A DNA stretch of 64,000 bases, from positions 62,001 through 126,000 of the forward strand of contig NZ_AMRI01000011.1 of NCBI RefSeq assembly GCF_000299915.1. Direction: 5' to 3'. Source of the stretch: Gallaecimonas xiamenensis 3-C-1. GTDB lineage: Bacteria > Pseudomonadota > Gammaproteobacteria > Enterobacterales > Gallaecimonadaceae. Under the pieces are notes generated by a model, which searched no databases, had not been told where the DNA came from, and was given only the letters and a program-made list of their open reading frames with translations. Position numbers and translations under genes: made by a program. Positions 9,448 to 21,590 of this stretch are shown here, in pieces. Position 1 is the stretch's first letter. Every line of letters starts with the position of its first letter.

Positions 9448-10239
9448 ATGCATGCCCCGTTATTCGCCCTGTTGATATTGCTGTGTGGTCAGGCGTTGGC
9501 CCATACCCCTGTGGTGCTCAGCAAGGAAGAGGTCAGCGCCGAGCGCTCGGCGGAGCTGGGCAAGCAACTGGTGCTGGCCTTTGCCCTTAACAACCTGCAG
9601 AAGGGTCTGGCCCTGGTGGACCAGGGCGCCGATATCGCCACCCCTGTGGGGCCTGAAAAAAACCAGACCCTGCTGCACCAGGCGGTCTTTCTGCCCAAGC
9701 GCCAGCCCTGGTTGCTGGCTCTGCTGGACAGGGGGGCACCGGTGGACTTGCGCAACGCCGACGGCGAGACCCCACTCTTTAAATTGGCCCACGACGACCT
9801 GGAGCTGCTGGATCGGTTGCTGGCCAAAGGGGCCGATATCAATGCCCAAGATAATGCCGGGGTAACGCCCCTCCATGCCGTGGCCGCCTTTGACGACAAC
9901 CAGTACCTGATAAAGGCCATGGTCGAGCGCGGCGCCAAGCTCAACACGCAAGACCAAGATGGCCGCACGGCGCTGATGGTGGCCGCAGAATGGGGGAAAC
10001 TGGAAAACCTCATTCGCCTTTTCGAACTGGGAGCCGACCCCGAACCCAGGGACAAGGCCCACGCCTACAGCGCTGCCGATCATCTTTACCTGTTGCGAAA
10101 AAGCCTGCTCGATAGGAAGGATCTGGCCGGCGGGCAACGCAATTACGCCGCCTTGGTGGGCAAGCTGGCCCGGGATCTGGAGGCCAATGACCGGAGTCAT
10201 CTGGCCCGTTATCGCCAGCAGCTGGGGTATGCGGACTGA
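9448..10239 (+). CDS. Secreted ankyrin-repeat protein
   Basis: A 263-residue protein with a signal peptide (MHAPLFALLILLCGQALA, cut before HTPVV) and about four to five ankyrin repeats over residues 60-215. Clear repeat signatures are DGETPLFKLAHDDLELLDRLLAKGADINAQD, NAGVTPLHAVAA and DGRTALMVAAEWGKLENLIRLFELGADPEPRD, split here only by reading on. Ankyrin repeats bind proteins; the partner is unknown and the location should be periplasmic. The ATG at 9448 has AAGGAGG before it. An M48 lipoprotein peptidase follows after 63 nt and may be cotranscribed, which would make it a candidate partner. Confidence 0.85.
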   Translation: MHAPLFALLILLCGQALAHTPVVLSKEEVSAERSAELGKQLVLAFALNNLQKGLALVDQGADIATPVGPEKNQTLLHQAVFLPKRQPWLLALLDRGAPVDLRNADGETPLFKLAHDDLELLDRLLAKGADINAQDNAGVTPLHAVAAFDDNQYLIKAMVERGAKLNTQDQDGRTALMVAAEWGKLENLIRLFELGADPEPRDKAHAYSAADHLYLLRKSLLDRKDLAGGQRNYAALVGKLARDLEANDRSHLARYRQQLGYAD

Positions 10240-10302
10240 CAAGCCCCCTTGAACCGCCGGCGGGCAAAGGAAACAATAGGGAAAAGTCGAGGAGGACTGC
10301 CC

Positions 10303-11088
10303 GTGAAGAAGACATTGCTCGGCCTGGCCCTGCTGGCCGGCCTAAGCGCCTGCACCCAGAGCCCCACCGGCCGCAGCCAGCTGCTGCTCAATAACGAAGG
10401 CCAGGTGGCGCAGATGGGTGCCCAATCTTTCGAAGAGCTCAAGGAACAAGAGAAGATAGATAAAGACCCCCGTACCAACAAGTACGTGCAATGTGTGGCC
10501 GGGGCCATTACCCGGGTGTTGCCCAGCGAACAGCAAGGTGACTGGGAAGTGGTGGTCTTCGACTCCGAACAGGTCAACGCCTTTGCCTTGCCCGGCAAGA
10601 AGATTGGCGTATACACCGGGCTGCTCAAGGTTGCTACCAGCCCGGACCAGTTGGCCGCCGTTATCGGCCACGAAGTGGGGCACGTGCTGGCCCACCATTC
10701 CAACGAACGTCTCAGCCAGAACCAGATCTATTCCGGTGTTTCGGTGTTGGCGGCGGTAGCCCTTGGCATGTCGGATGTGGATAACAAGGGCCTTTACATG
10801 GCGGCCCTTGGCGTCGGTGCCACCGTGGGGGTGCTGCTGCCCTATTCCCGTAAACACGAGTCAGAAGCCGACGCCATAGGCTTGAAGCTGATGGCCGAAG
10901 CCGGCTTCGATCCCAACCAGGCGGTGGTGTTGTGGCAGAACATGGAGCAAAAAGCCGGGGAGACCCCCCCTGAACTGCTCTCTACCCACCCCAGCCCCGG
11001 TTCCCGTATCAAGGACCTGTCCAACCAGGTGCCGGCGGTGATGCCCCTTTATCAAAAGGCGGCCGTTCATCCCAACTGTAAGGCCTAA
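10303..11088 (+). CDS. M48 family metallopeptidase lipoprotein (LoiP/YcaL-like)
   Basis: A 261-residue zinc peptidase of the outer-membrane quality-control type (LoiP, YcaL and BepA are E. coli relatives). The lipobox is LSAC with Thr after the Cys, so outer-membrane sorting is expected. The zinc motif is HEVGH (about 123-127) and the third ligand lies in HESEADAIGLKLM (about 185-197). The GTG start at 10303 follows GAGGAGG. No TPR domain is present, unlike BepA. It follows the ankyrin gene and ends at a strong terminator. Confidence 0.9.
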   Translation: MKKTLLGLALLAGLSACTQSPTGRSQLLLNNEGQVAQMGAQSFEELKEQEKIDKDPRTNKYVQCVAGAITRVLPSEQQGDWEVVVFDSEQVNAFALPGKKIGVYTGLLKVATSPDQLAAVIGHEVGHVLAHHSNERLSQNQIYSGVSVLAAVALGMSDVDNKGLYMAALGVGATVGVLLPYSRKHESEADAIGLKLMAEAGFDPNQAVVLWQNMEQKAGETPPELLSTHPSPGSRIKDLSNQVPAVMPLYQKAAVHPNCKA

Positions 11089-11117
11089 AAAAGGCGCCCC
11101 TAAGGGCGCTTTTTTAT
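11086..11117 (+). terminator. Terminator after the M48 peptidase gene
   Basis: GGCGCCCC and GGGCGC pair around a short loop, with an A run before and a T run after. Confidence 0.85.
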
Positions 11118-11396
11118 TTTCAGCGTTAAACCACCTCCTCTGGCGATGGTGATCGTCAAGTAGGGGCTATGCCCGTAGAGAGCCCATTATCAAAAGATGC
11201 TGGTATTCGAGTGCTAAGCAGGTGATTGCCGTGATGCTTTTTTGCATTGGCTGATGCTGTTCAGCGAGAGAGTTAGCACGTGAGGTGAGAAAAATCGTTA
11301 AACAAGGGGAGCTTAGTCAGTGAGGAGATCTTGCTGGCACGAAAGCCCCCTTCTAGGGGGCCTTCTCTCAAAGTCACCATCTAAGAAGGTGGTTTT
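11118..11396. other. Gene-free interval with a long imperfect inverted repeat and two 3' hairpins
   Basis: No gene is supported here. GTGCTAA (11211-11217) and TTAGCAC (11273-11279) are outer arms of an imperfect palindrome whose centre is ATGC-tttttt-GCAT (11234-11247), with partial pairing between (for example CAG 11219-11221 with CTG 11257-11259). Downstream, GCCCCC/GGGGGC near 11345-11365 looks like a terminator for the leftward hydrolase gene, and ACCATCT/AGGTGGT with TTTTTT near 11377-11398 faces rightward. Confidence 0.5.
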
Positions 11397-12170
11397 TTAC
11401 TGCCCCTTTAGCATCCTAAGCAAAGCCGCCCAGCTGTCTTTGTCGGCGCGCTCGTCGTAGGCGAAGGGCATCTTGAATTTCTCACCTTTGCCATCGGCGT
11501 CCGGCACCGTGAAGCTGTGCACGGCTCCGGGGTAGACCCGAAAGTCCAAATCGGCACCGGCGGCCAGCATTTCGCTGACAAAGGCCGTGGCCTGTTCGGC
11601 CGGCACGAAGGGGTCACTGCCCCCAGTGGCCACCAACAGTCTGGCCTTGAGAGTGCCTGGCTCGGCCTTGATGCTGCTGCCCAGGCTGCCGTGGAAGCTG
11701 GCCACCCCGGCCAGGGGTTTGCCCAGCCTGGCCTGGTTCAACACCACGGCGCCGCCAAAGCAATAGCCGATGGCGTACACCCTGTCCTTATCCACCAAGG
11801 ACAGGCCCCGCAGTATGTCCCAGGCCGCCTCGAAACGGGCATTGAGTTTATCGGGTTCCTTGAGGGCGGCCTGCATAAAGGCCTTGGCGTTGTCCGGGTG
11901 CTCGGCTACCTGGCCGGTGCCGTACATGTCCACCGCCACCGCCGGATAGCCGGCTTCGGCCAGCATCTGCGCCCTGTGTTTGGCGTAATCGTTAAGGCCC
12001 CACCATTCGTGGACCACGATCACCCCCGGGCCCTTGGCGCTTTGGCTGTCGTCCTGGTAGAGCAGGGCTGTGCCCAGGTGATTGGGCAACTCGATGGTTT
12101 TTTCGGTGACCTTGGCCTGGGCCGGCAGGGCCAGGCCCACCAGCAGCAACAGGGGAAGCAGGGCTTTCAT
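11397..12170 (-). CDS. Exported dienelactone hydrolase family protein
   Basis: A 257-residue alpha/beta hydrolase of the dienelactone hydrolase family with a signal peptide (about 1-19, ends PAQA). The nucleophile is the Cys of GYCFGG (about residue 137), with Asp in GGSDPFVP and His in GAVHSFTVP completing the triad, and the family VHEWWG segment near residue 54. Classical dienelactone hydrolases are cytoplasmic and act in chlorocatechol breakdown; an exported form without catechol genes nearby suggests another ester substrate. It lies 95 nt downstream of the pectate lyase gene on the same strand. Confidence 0.85.
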   Translation of the reverse strand: MKALLPLLLLVGLALPAQAKVTEKTIELPNHLGTALLYQDDSQSAKGPGVIVVHEWWGLNDYAKHRAQMLAEAGYPAVAVDMYGTGQVAEHPDNAKAFMQAALKEPDKLNARFEAAWDILRGLSLVDKDRVYAIGYCFGGAVVLNQARLGKPLAGVASFHGSLGSSIKAEPGTLKARLLVATGGSDPFVPAEQATAFVSEMLAAGADLDFRVYPGAVHSFTVPDADGKGEKFKMPFAYDERADKDSWAALLRMLKGQ

Positions 12171-12235
12171 GGGGCATCCTTGTGTGGTTTTTGACCACTA
12201 CAACATAGCGCCCCCCAAGCCGCTGGGGAAGAAAT

Positions 12236-12260
12236 AGCTCCCCCGCCGGGCAGGGGAGCC
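12236..12260 (-). other. Hairpin between pectate lyase and hydrolase genes
   Basis: GCTCCCC (12237-12243) and GGGGAGC (12253-12259) form a 7-bp stem without a good T run on the minus strand. It is at most a weak terminator after the pectate lyase gene. Confidence 0.35.
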
Positions 12261-12265
12261 AAGGG

Positions 12266-13768
12266 TCAGTGAGCGTAGGTTTCAAACTCGGCCACGGCCG
12301 GAGTGGCGCTGGCGCTTTGGATATTGAAGTTGATTTTTTGCAGGCTGACCGGGGCAAAGCTGATGCTGCCGGCCCCGTTGCCGCTGGCCAGCACGGCGCC
12401 GGTATCGTTGTTGACCAGGGTCCAGCCTTGGATGCGCCCTTCGAAACCGGCGGCCTCTTTGATGATCACCTTGCCGACACTGGTGGCGCTGCTCCATTTG
12501 ATGGAAATGCGGCCGCTGGTACCGGAAGGGGACCAGTAGCTGGCCAGATCGCCGTCGCGCACGTCCCCATAGCTGCCGCTGCCCTTGCTGGAGCCGTCCG
12601 AGCCGGCCCCCAGGGACAGGTTGCTGCCCGGATCGCCACCGCTGCCATCGTCGCCGCCGTTATCGCCCCCGTCACCCGGATCGCCGCCATTGTCGCCGTC
12701 CCCCGGTTGGCTGCCGCAGGCACCGTCCGATTCGCCAAGGCCGGTGTTGACCCCGGCTGTGGCCAGCACCAGGTCCTTGACGCAGTCACTGTCGTCCAGC
12801 TGGTAGCTATAAGGGATATCGATGCTGGCGGTGGATACCAGGCTGGGGCCGGCCGGGTGATTGGTGTCGTTGTCCAGCCAGGTGACGTTGGTGAAGATGT
12901 TGCCGCTCAGATCCCAAAAGCCCATGTCGTCGGTGTAGAAGGTGCCGATGGGATTCTGGGCGTTTTCAAAGACGTTGTTCTCGGCTTTTATCTGGCCGCC
13001 GATACGGGGGTTCATGCCCGACTTGCTGATGCCGTTGTAGTAGTTGTTGTAGGCATGGACTGTACCGTGGCGCAGCAGCGGCAGCCGCGAGTCGATGTCT
13101 TCATAGCGGTTGTGGTGGAAGGTGACGAAGCCGTTGTCGGTATCGGAGTCGCTGGAGCCGATCAGGCCGCCTCGGCCGGAATGGTGCAGGTAATTGTAGG
13201 ATACCGTCACATAGCGGGTGGTGGCCTTCATGTCGATAAGGGCGTCGTAGCCGTCACTCTCGCCCCCCGAGGCCTCCAGCTCGTTGTGGTCTATCCAGAC
13301 ATTGGACACGTCGCTTTCCATACCGATGGCGTCGCCGCCGTTGGACAGGGGGGAGCCGGATTTTTTGACGTTACGCACATGGATGTTGCGGATGATGATA
13401 TTGGAGGCTTCCCGCAGGTGGATGCCAATTTGATCAAAGAGGGCGCCCTGGCCGGTGCCGATCAGCGACAGGTTGCTGACCCTCTTGAATTGAATCTCGC
13501 TGTCGGTGGTGTCGCAGCTGCCGGACACCTTGCTGGTATTGCCGTGGTTGATGGTACCGGTCACGTAAATGATCAGGGGGGTGTCGTCGGCCGGGCGGCT
13601 GCACATGGCCTGGTTAATTTCGGTGCCGGTGCTGGCATAGACCACCTGGCCACCCTGGCCGCCTGTGGTGCCGCCGTTGAGGCTGGCATAACCCTCCAGG
13701 GCGCCGTGGGCCTGCGCCATGGCCAGGCTGCAGCCGGCCAGGGCAAAGATCGTTATGGTTCTTGGCAT
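12266..13768 (-). CDS. Secreted pectate lyase (PL1-like) with C-terminal binding module
   Basis: The enzyme should cleave polygalacturonate by beta-elimination outside the cell. The 500-residue protein has a signal peptide (about 1-23), a right-handed beta-helix (about 25-350) with the PL1 signatures NVWIDHNEL and SRLPLLR (the RxPxxR catalytic arginine motif), a 30-residue Asp/Gly linker (about 353-382, calcium-rich look) and a C-terminal discoidin-like carbohydrate-binding domain (about 385-500). GAGGAC precedes the ATG. No other pectin gene lies nearby, so it seems a lone exported enzyme. The binding-module call is less certain than the lyase call. Confidence 0.88.
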   Translation of the reverse strand: MPRTITIFALAGCSLAMAQAHGALEGYASLNGGTTGGQGGQVVYASTGTEINQAMCSRPADDTPLIIYVTGTINHGNTSKVSGSCDTTDSEIQFKRVSNLSLIGTGQGALFDQIGIHLREASNIIIRNIHVRNVKKSGSPLSNGGDAIGMESDVSNVWIDHNELEASGGESDGYDALIDMKATTRYVTVSYNYLHHSGRGGLIGSSDSDTDNGFVTFHHNRYEDIDSRLPLLRHGTVHAYNNYYNGISKSGMNPRIGGQIKAENNVFENAQNPIGTFYTDDMGFWDLSGNIFTNVTWLDNDTNHPAGPSLVSTASIDIPYSYQLDDSDCVKDLVLATAGVNTGLGESDGACGSQPGDGDNGGDPGDGGDNGGDDGSGGDPGSNLSLGAGSDGSSKGSGSYGDVRDGDLASYWSPSGTSGRISIKWSSATSVGKVIIKEAAGFEGRIQGWTLVNNDTGAVLASGNGAGSISFAPVSLQKINFNIQSASATPAVAEFETYAH

Positions 13769-14254
13769 GGTGTTGTCCTCACTCTCAGTTGGCTTGGCAA
13801 CCTTTGCTCTACGATTGCTCTTTGGTATAGCGACAGGGAGTGTAGGAAAACCCCAGGGCCGGGCGTTTTAGATATGAAACTTTTCGATGATTACCAAAAA
13901 AACTAAATTTATTCAGAAGGTTAATCCCCTCATTCTTTAGGAAGTTTTATGGATAAAGGGCTTTATTTCCGCCTTAGATCCAGTCAACTTTGAAGCATGG
14001 CTTGCTTTTCCCCGGCCTTTGAAATGCCTGCTTGCTGTAAAGACAGCCTCAGCAATCAATTGACGTTACCGGGCGCGGCCAGTAGTTTGATCTTTGACAG
14101 GGAATGCAGTAATTAGGCTTTTAAAACAATAGGATATTCATCTGTCGATTTCCTGTCATGATGCAATGTCGCAGCAAAGTGGTGCTGATGGCTCTGTGCA
14201 TCTACCGGTTTTTAAATCAGGGCGGTAAAGCAGCCCAGGGAAGGAGAGGCAAGG
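13769..14254. other. AT-richer gene-free interval upstream of pectate lyase and an unknown gene
   Basis: This 486-nt divergent interval has no supported gene and is clearly AT-richer than its surroundings. It should hold promoters for both flanking genes. One weak rightward candidate is TTGACG (14060-14065) with TAGTTT (14083-14088), spacer 17. I could not find a convincing palindromic operator. Confidence 0.4.
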
Positions 14255-14923
14255 ATGAAATCTGGTGTGCTGGTTCTGATCTTGGCGTTGGTGATAGGTG
14301 CCGTGATGATATTTTCAGGGGGCTTTTCTGCTGATCCAAGCAAAGGCAGTGATAGGTCACGGGAAGAGACAACATCGGCAGGGCCATCCCCCTCGGTGCC
14401 AACGACAGATGATGCAGCATGGGGGGACAAAGATAGAGGCAGTGCGCCCGAGGCCGATGCCGACAAGACAGGGGCTGGCTTGGCTGAGGCAGAAGATGCT
14501 TGGGGCGATGAGAAGGCCATTTACAAAGGCGACACCGTCGATATGGAACGGGTATCGGCACTGGTGGGGAGCGATACCTTTAACGACAAAGTGCAGGCGC
14601 TCAGAGACAATACTCAGAAGAGTGAAGACGCCATGGCACTGGAGCAGGACCTTTACCAACGCTTTAACGATGCCTTGGGCCAGCATGGCGGTATTTACTT
14701 TGCCGATGCCGCCTGCAATGGCCAGTTCTGCCTGGCCAGCATCAACTTTGGGTCCAAGGACGCGTTGGAAGGGTACTTGCAGTCGACAGTACAGGCAGAC
14801 AGTTTTCCCTTCCAATACAGTGCCCAACAAGAGGTCACCACCGATTCAGGCCAGGAACTTCATCTGCTTTTTATGAAAACGCCTCCAAGGTTTACGGTAA
14901 ACCATGCCTCTATCGGTCAATGA
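14255..14923 (+). CDS. Membrane-anchored protein of unknown function
   Basis: No family recognised. The 222-residue product has one N-terminal membrane segment (about 4-22) without a clear cleavage site, a low-complexity acidic region (about 25-85) containing two copies of an AWGD motif (DAAWGDK at 53-59 and DAWGDEK at 81-87), and a compact C-terminal domain (about 90-215) with a CNGQFC cysteine pair that could form a disulfide in the periplasm. The ATG at 14255 follows AAGGAGAGGCAAGG. It is a single gene closed by a strong terminator. Confidence 0.7.
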   Translation: MKSGVLVLILALVIGAVMIFSGGFSADPSKGSDRSREETTSAGPSPSVPTTDDAAWGDKDRGSAPEADADKTGAGLAEAEDAWGDEKAIYKGDTVDMERVSALVGSDTFNDKVQALRDNTQKSEDAMALEQDLYQRFNDALGQHGGIYFADAACNGQFCLASINFGSKDALEGYLQSTVQADSFPFQYSAQQEVTTDSGQELHLLFMKTPPRFTVNHASIGQ

Positions 14924-14965
14924 GGCTGTCGCAGTGTGGCGAGCCTGGTAAATAGACTGCCGTTA

Positions 14966-14997
14966 TAAAAAAGCCCCTCTGGCGAGGGGCTTTTTTA
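14966..14997. terminator. Bidirectional terminator, unknown gene / metT
   Basis: AAAAAAGCCCCTC and GAGGGGCTTTTTT pair around a 4-nt loop between convergent genes. Confidence 0.9.
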
Positions 14998-15006
14998 TGG
15001 CTGCAT

Positions 15007-16308
15007 TTAGTGCTTAACCAGCCACTTTCGCACCGGTGCCACAAAGAGGGTGGCCAGGGTGATGGCGGCCAGCAGCAGCACGTAGCCGGAATGGCTGACC
15101 ACCTCTATGGGGGACAGGCTGAAGGTGGCGCCCAGCAGCAGCGCCTGGGCGCCCCAGGGAATCAGGGCTTGGTTGATGCAGGCGAAGATGTCCAAGAGGC
15201 TGGCGCTGCGCACCGGGCTGATGCCGCTCTGTTCGGCGATGTCTTTGGCCAACTGGCCGTTGACGATGATGGAGATGGTGTTGTTGGCAGTACAGAAGTT
15301 GGTACTGAACACCAGGCTGGCGATGGCCAGCTCGCCGCTGCGGCGGCTGCCGCCCCGGCCCAGCTTCTGGGCCAGCCAGGCCAGGCCACCTTGTTTTTCC
15401 ATCAGGTAGGCCAGGCCTCCCATCAGCAGGGACAGGATAAAGATTTCCTGCATGCCGGTGAAACCGTTGTAAATGTCGTTGGCGTATTTGTCCAGGGGGT
15501 AGTTCCCCTGGTAGAAGCCCACCAGGCCGGCTAGCACTATGCCGAGGATCAATACCGCAAAGACGTTCAGGCCCATGATGGCCAGCACCAGTATGGCCAC
15601 ATAGGGCACTACCGCCAGCAGGTTGTAATCGTCGCCCTGTACCGGGGCATTACCGTTGCTGGCCAGGGCCAGCCACAGCAGGGTCAGCAGGGCGGCGGGC
15701 AGGGCCAGGCGGAAGTTGGCGCGGAACTTGTCTTTCATGTCGCAACCCTGGGTGCGGGTGGCGGCGATGGTGGTGTCGGAGATGATAGACAGGTTGTCGC
15801 CGAAGATGGCACCGGACAACAGGGCGCCGGCGGTCAGGCCAAGGGACAGCTCCCCCTGCTGGGCCAGGCCAAGGGCCACAGGCCCCAGGGCCGCTATGGT
15901 GCCCATGGAGGTGCCCATGGCGGTGGCGATAAAGGCAGCGATGACGAACAGGCCCGGCAGCAGCAGGGAACTGGGCACCAGGTCCAGGCCGAGGGCGACG
16001 GTGGCATCAACGCCGCCGGTGGCTTTGGCTACCACCCCGAAGGCGCCAGCCAGCAGGTAGATGATGCACATGGCCATGATATTGGAATGGCCACAGCCTT
16101 GTAGGAACTGTTCTACCGTTCTGTTGAGGCTGTCTTTGGCGATCAGCACGGCGACGATCAGTGCCGGCAGCACTGCCACCGGGGCCTTGAGCTTATAGAA
16201 GGCGTAGTCGACGCCGGTCAGGCTCAGGTAGGTGCCTACTCCCAGGAACAGTGCCAGGAAAGTGAGCAGCGGCAACAGCGGCCAGGGAGAGGGATGGGGT
16301 TTGGTCAT
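15007..16308 (-). CDS. metT: NhaC-family transporter, probable methionine transporter MetT
   Basis: A 433-residue inner-membrane carrier of the NhaC Na+/H+ antiporter superfamily with about 11-12 membrane segments. The family signature GDNLSIISDTTIAATRTQGC is present, and a second related segment (ANNTISIIVNG) lies in the C-terminal half. Fold alone would suggest Na+/H+ exchange. However, its promoter carries three tandem MetJ-type boxes, and MetT, a methionine transporter proposed from comparative genomics of methionine regulons, belongs to exactly this superfamily. The methionine assignment is therefore inferred from regulation, not from substrate residues. Confidence 0.75.
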   Translation of the reverse strand: MTKPHPSPWPLLPLLTFLALFLGVGTYLSLTGVDYAFYKLKAPVAVLPALIVAVLIAKDSLNRTVEQFLQGCGHSNIMAMCIIYLLAGAFGVVAKATGGVDATVALGLDLVPSSLLLPGLFVIAAFIATAMGTSMGTIAALGPVALGLAQQGELSLGLTAGALLSGAIFGDNLSIISDTTIAATRTQGCDMKDKFRANFRLALPAALLTLLWLALASNGNAPVQGDDYNLLAVVPYVAILVLAIMGLNVFAVLILGIVLAGLVGFYQGNYPLDKYANDIYNGFTGMQEIFILSLLMGGLAYLMEKQGGLAWLAQKLGRGGSRRSGELAIASLVFSTNFCTANNTISIIVNGQLAKDIAEQSGISPVRSASLLDIFACINQALIPWGAQALLLGATFSLSPIEVVSHSGYVLLLAAITLATLFVAPVRKWLVKH

Positions 16309-16360
16309 GCAAGCACCTGTTGTATCGACACCGAGGGGCCCGGAGGGCCAAGGGCGCGCA

Positions 16361-16410
16361 AATTTACGCCAGCTTCAGGGCGCTGTCAACGTCTAGACGT
16401 CCAGACGTGG
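16361..16410 (-). promoter_or_regulatory. metT promoter with three tandem MetJ boxes
   Basis: On the minus strand a perfect -35 TTGACA (16384-16389) and -10 TAAATT (16361-16366) are 17 bp apart. Immediately upstream and touching the -35 are three 8-bp units read on the plus strand: CAACGTCT (16387-16394), AGACGTCC (16395-16402) and AGACGTGG (16403-16410). They match the MetJ box AGACGTCT at 6, 7 and 6 of 8 positions in uninterrupted tandem. Confidence 0.8.
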
Positions 16411-16543
16411 GCATGGATAAAAGCCGGGGCCCGGCAGCGGCCTTCGACTTATCGCAGCTCTTTATCGGCATGTCCGATCCCGTAACAAGGCGTTCACAGT
16501 TGATGCGATTATTAGCCTTATAGCGATATCAGGAAATGAAACC

Positions 16544-17604
16544 ATGAAAAAACTGGCCATATTGGCGGCCCTGGTGGCCATTGGAGCGGCTGGCACCTAT
16601 TGGTGGCAGCAAAGCCAGGGGCGCGTCCAGAGCCAGGCACAGGCGACTGTGGTGCGGGTTACCACCAGTCCAGCCAAAATGCAGCGGATCTCCGATGAAA
16701 TCGAAGCTTTGGGCACTACTGAAGCCTTCGAGTCGGTGATCGTGACCGCCAGCGTCAGCGACACCATAGCCCGGGTGCATTTTCGTGATAACCAGCAGGT
16801 CAGGGCAGGGGAGCTGCTGGTGACCTTGCAGCACCAGGAAGAGCAGGCCGCCTTGGACGCTGCCGGGGTGGATCTCAAAGAGCAGGAGCGGGAATACCGC
16901 CGTATTGCCGACTTGGTCAAATCCAAGACCATAGCCGCCTCAGAGCTGGACCGGCTGCAAAGCGCCATCGATATCGCCAAGGCCAATGTGGCCAAGGCTC
17001 AGGCCCAGCTCAACGACCGTTTTATCCGCGCACCCTTCGACGGTGTGCTGGGTTTTCGCCAGGTCAGTACCGGCGCTTTGGTAAGCCCGGGCACCCCCAT
17101 CACCACCCTCGATGATGTCAGCCCCATCAAGCTCGACTTCACGGTACCGGAGCGGTTCCTGCCGATACTGGTGCCGGGCAAGGACATCTACGCCACCTCG
17201 GAGGCGGTGCCGTCCAAGCGTTTCCAGGGCAATGTAGCCAGTATCGACACCCGCATCGACCCGGTGTCCCGCAGCGCCACGGTGCGGGCCGAGCTGGAAA
17301 ATAAGGAAGGGCTGCTGCGCCCCGGAATGCTGCTGAGGGTGCGGCTGGTCAAAGAAGCTCGCGAGGCCCTGGCAGTCGCCGCTGCCTCGGTGTTCCAGGT
17401 TAAAAGCCAGCACTATGTGTTTGTGGTGGGCAGCGATCTCAAGGTGGAGCAGCGTCCCATTACCCTGGGGCTGCGGCTGCCGGGCATAGTGGAAGTGGTG
17501 GATGGGCTGGCGGCCGGGGAGCAGGTCATTACCCGTGGCTTGCTCAAGGTCCGTGACGGCGCCACAGTCGAGGTCAAGGAAGAAGACATTCCGGGGGGCA
17601 AGGC

Positions 17605-17608
<4 letters not shown>
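16544..17608 (+). CDS. RND efflux periplasmic adaptor (membrane fusion protein)
   Basis: A 354-residue HlyD/AcrA-type adaptor that links an RND pump to an outer-membrane channel. It has an N-terminal membrane anchor (about 2-20), a split lipoyl domain (ASVSDTIARVHFRDNQQVRAGELLV and RAPFDGVLGFRQVSTGALVSPGTP), an alpha hairpin (about 100-155) and beta-barrel/membrane-proximal domains. The ATG at 16544 follows AGGAAATG. Its TGA overlaps the ATG of the pump gene by 4 nt. No TolC-like gene is in the operon, so a channel encoded elsewhere must be shared. The substrate is not predictable. Confidence 0.92.
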
Positions 17609-21545
<3,937 letters not shown>

Positions 21546-21564
21546 GCAGCTTAAGGTCACTGTC

Positions 21565-21590
21565 CAAACCGCCCCAAGGGGCGGTTTTTT
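21565..21590 (+). terminator. dapB intrinsic terminator
   Basis: AACCGCCCC and GGGGCGGTT pair around a 2-nt spacer and are followed by a T run. Confidence 0.88.

Noticed and set aside
11211-11279. Integron attC site
   Set aside because: The arms lack the conserved GTTRRRY and RYYYAAC core boxes, and no integrase or cassette structure is nearby.
11206-11282. CIRCE-like halves GAGTGCTAA and TTAGCAC
   Set aside because: CIRCE is TTAGCACTC-N9-GAGTGCTAA. Here the halves are in reverse order and about 55 nt apart, and no heat-shock gene follows.
13866-13890. Possible KdgR-like site (ATGAAAC) before the pectate lyase
   Set aside because: Only one half-site is recognisable and no palindrome surrounds it.
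12269-13906. A 545-codon plus-strand open frame opposite the pectate lyase
   Set aside because: Its product is Ala/Gly/Val-rich without motifs, while the minus strand encodes a signal peptide and PL1 signatures.
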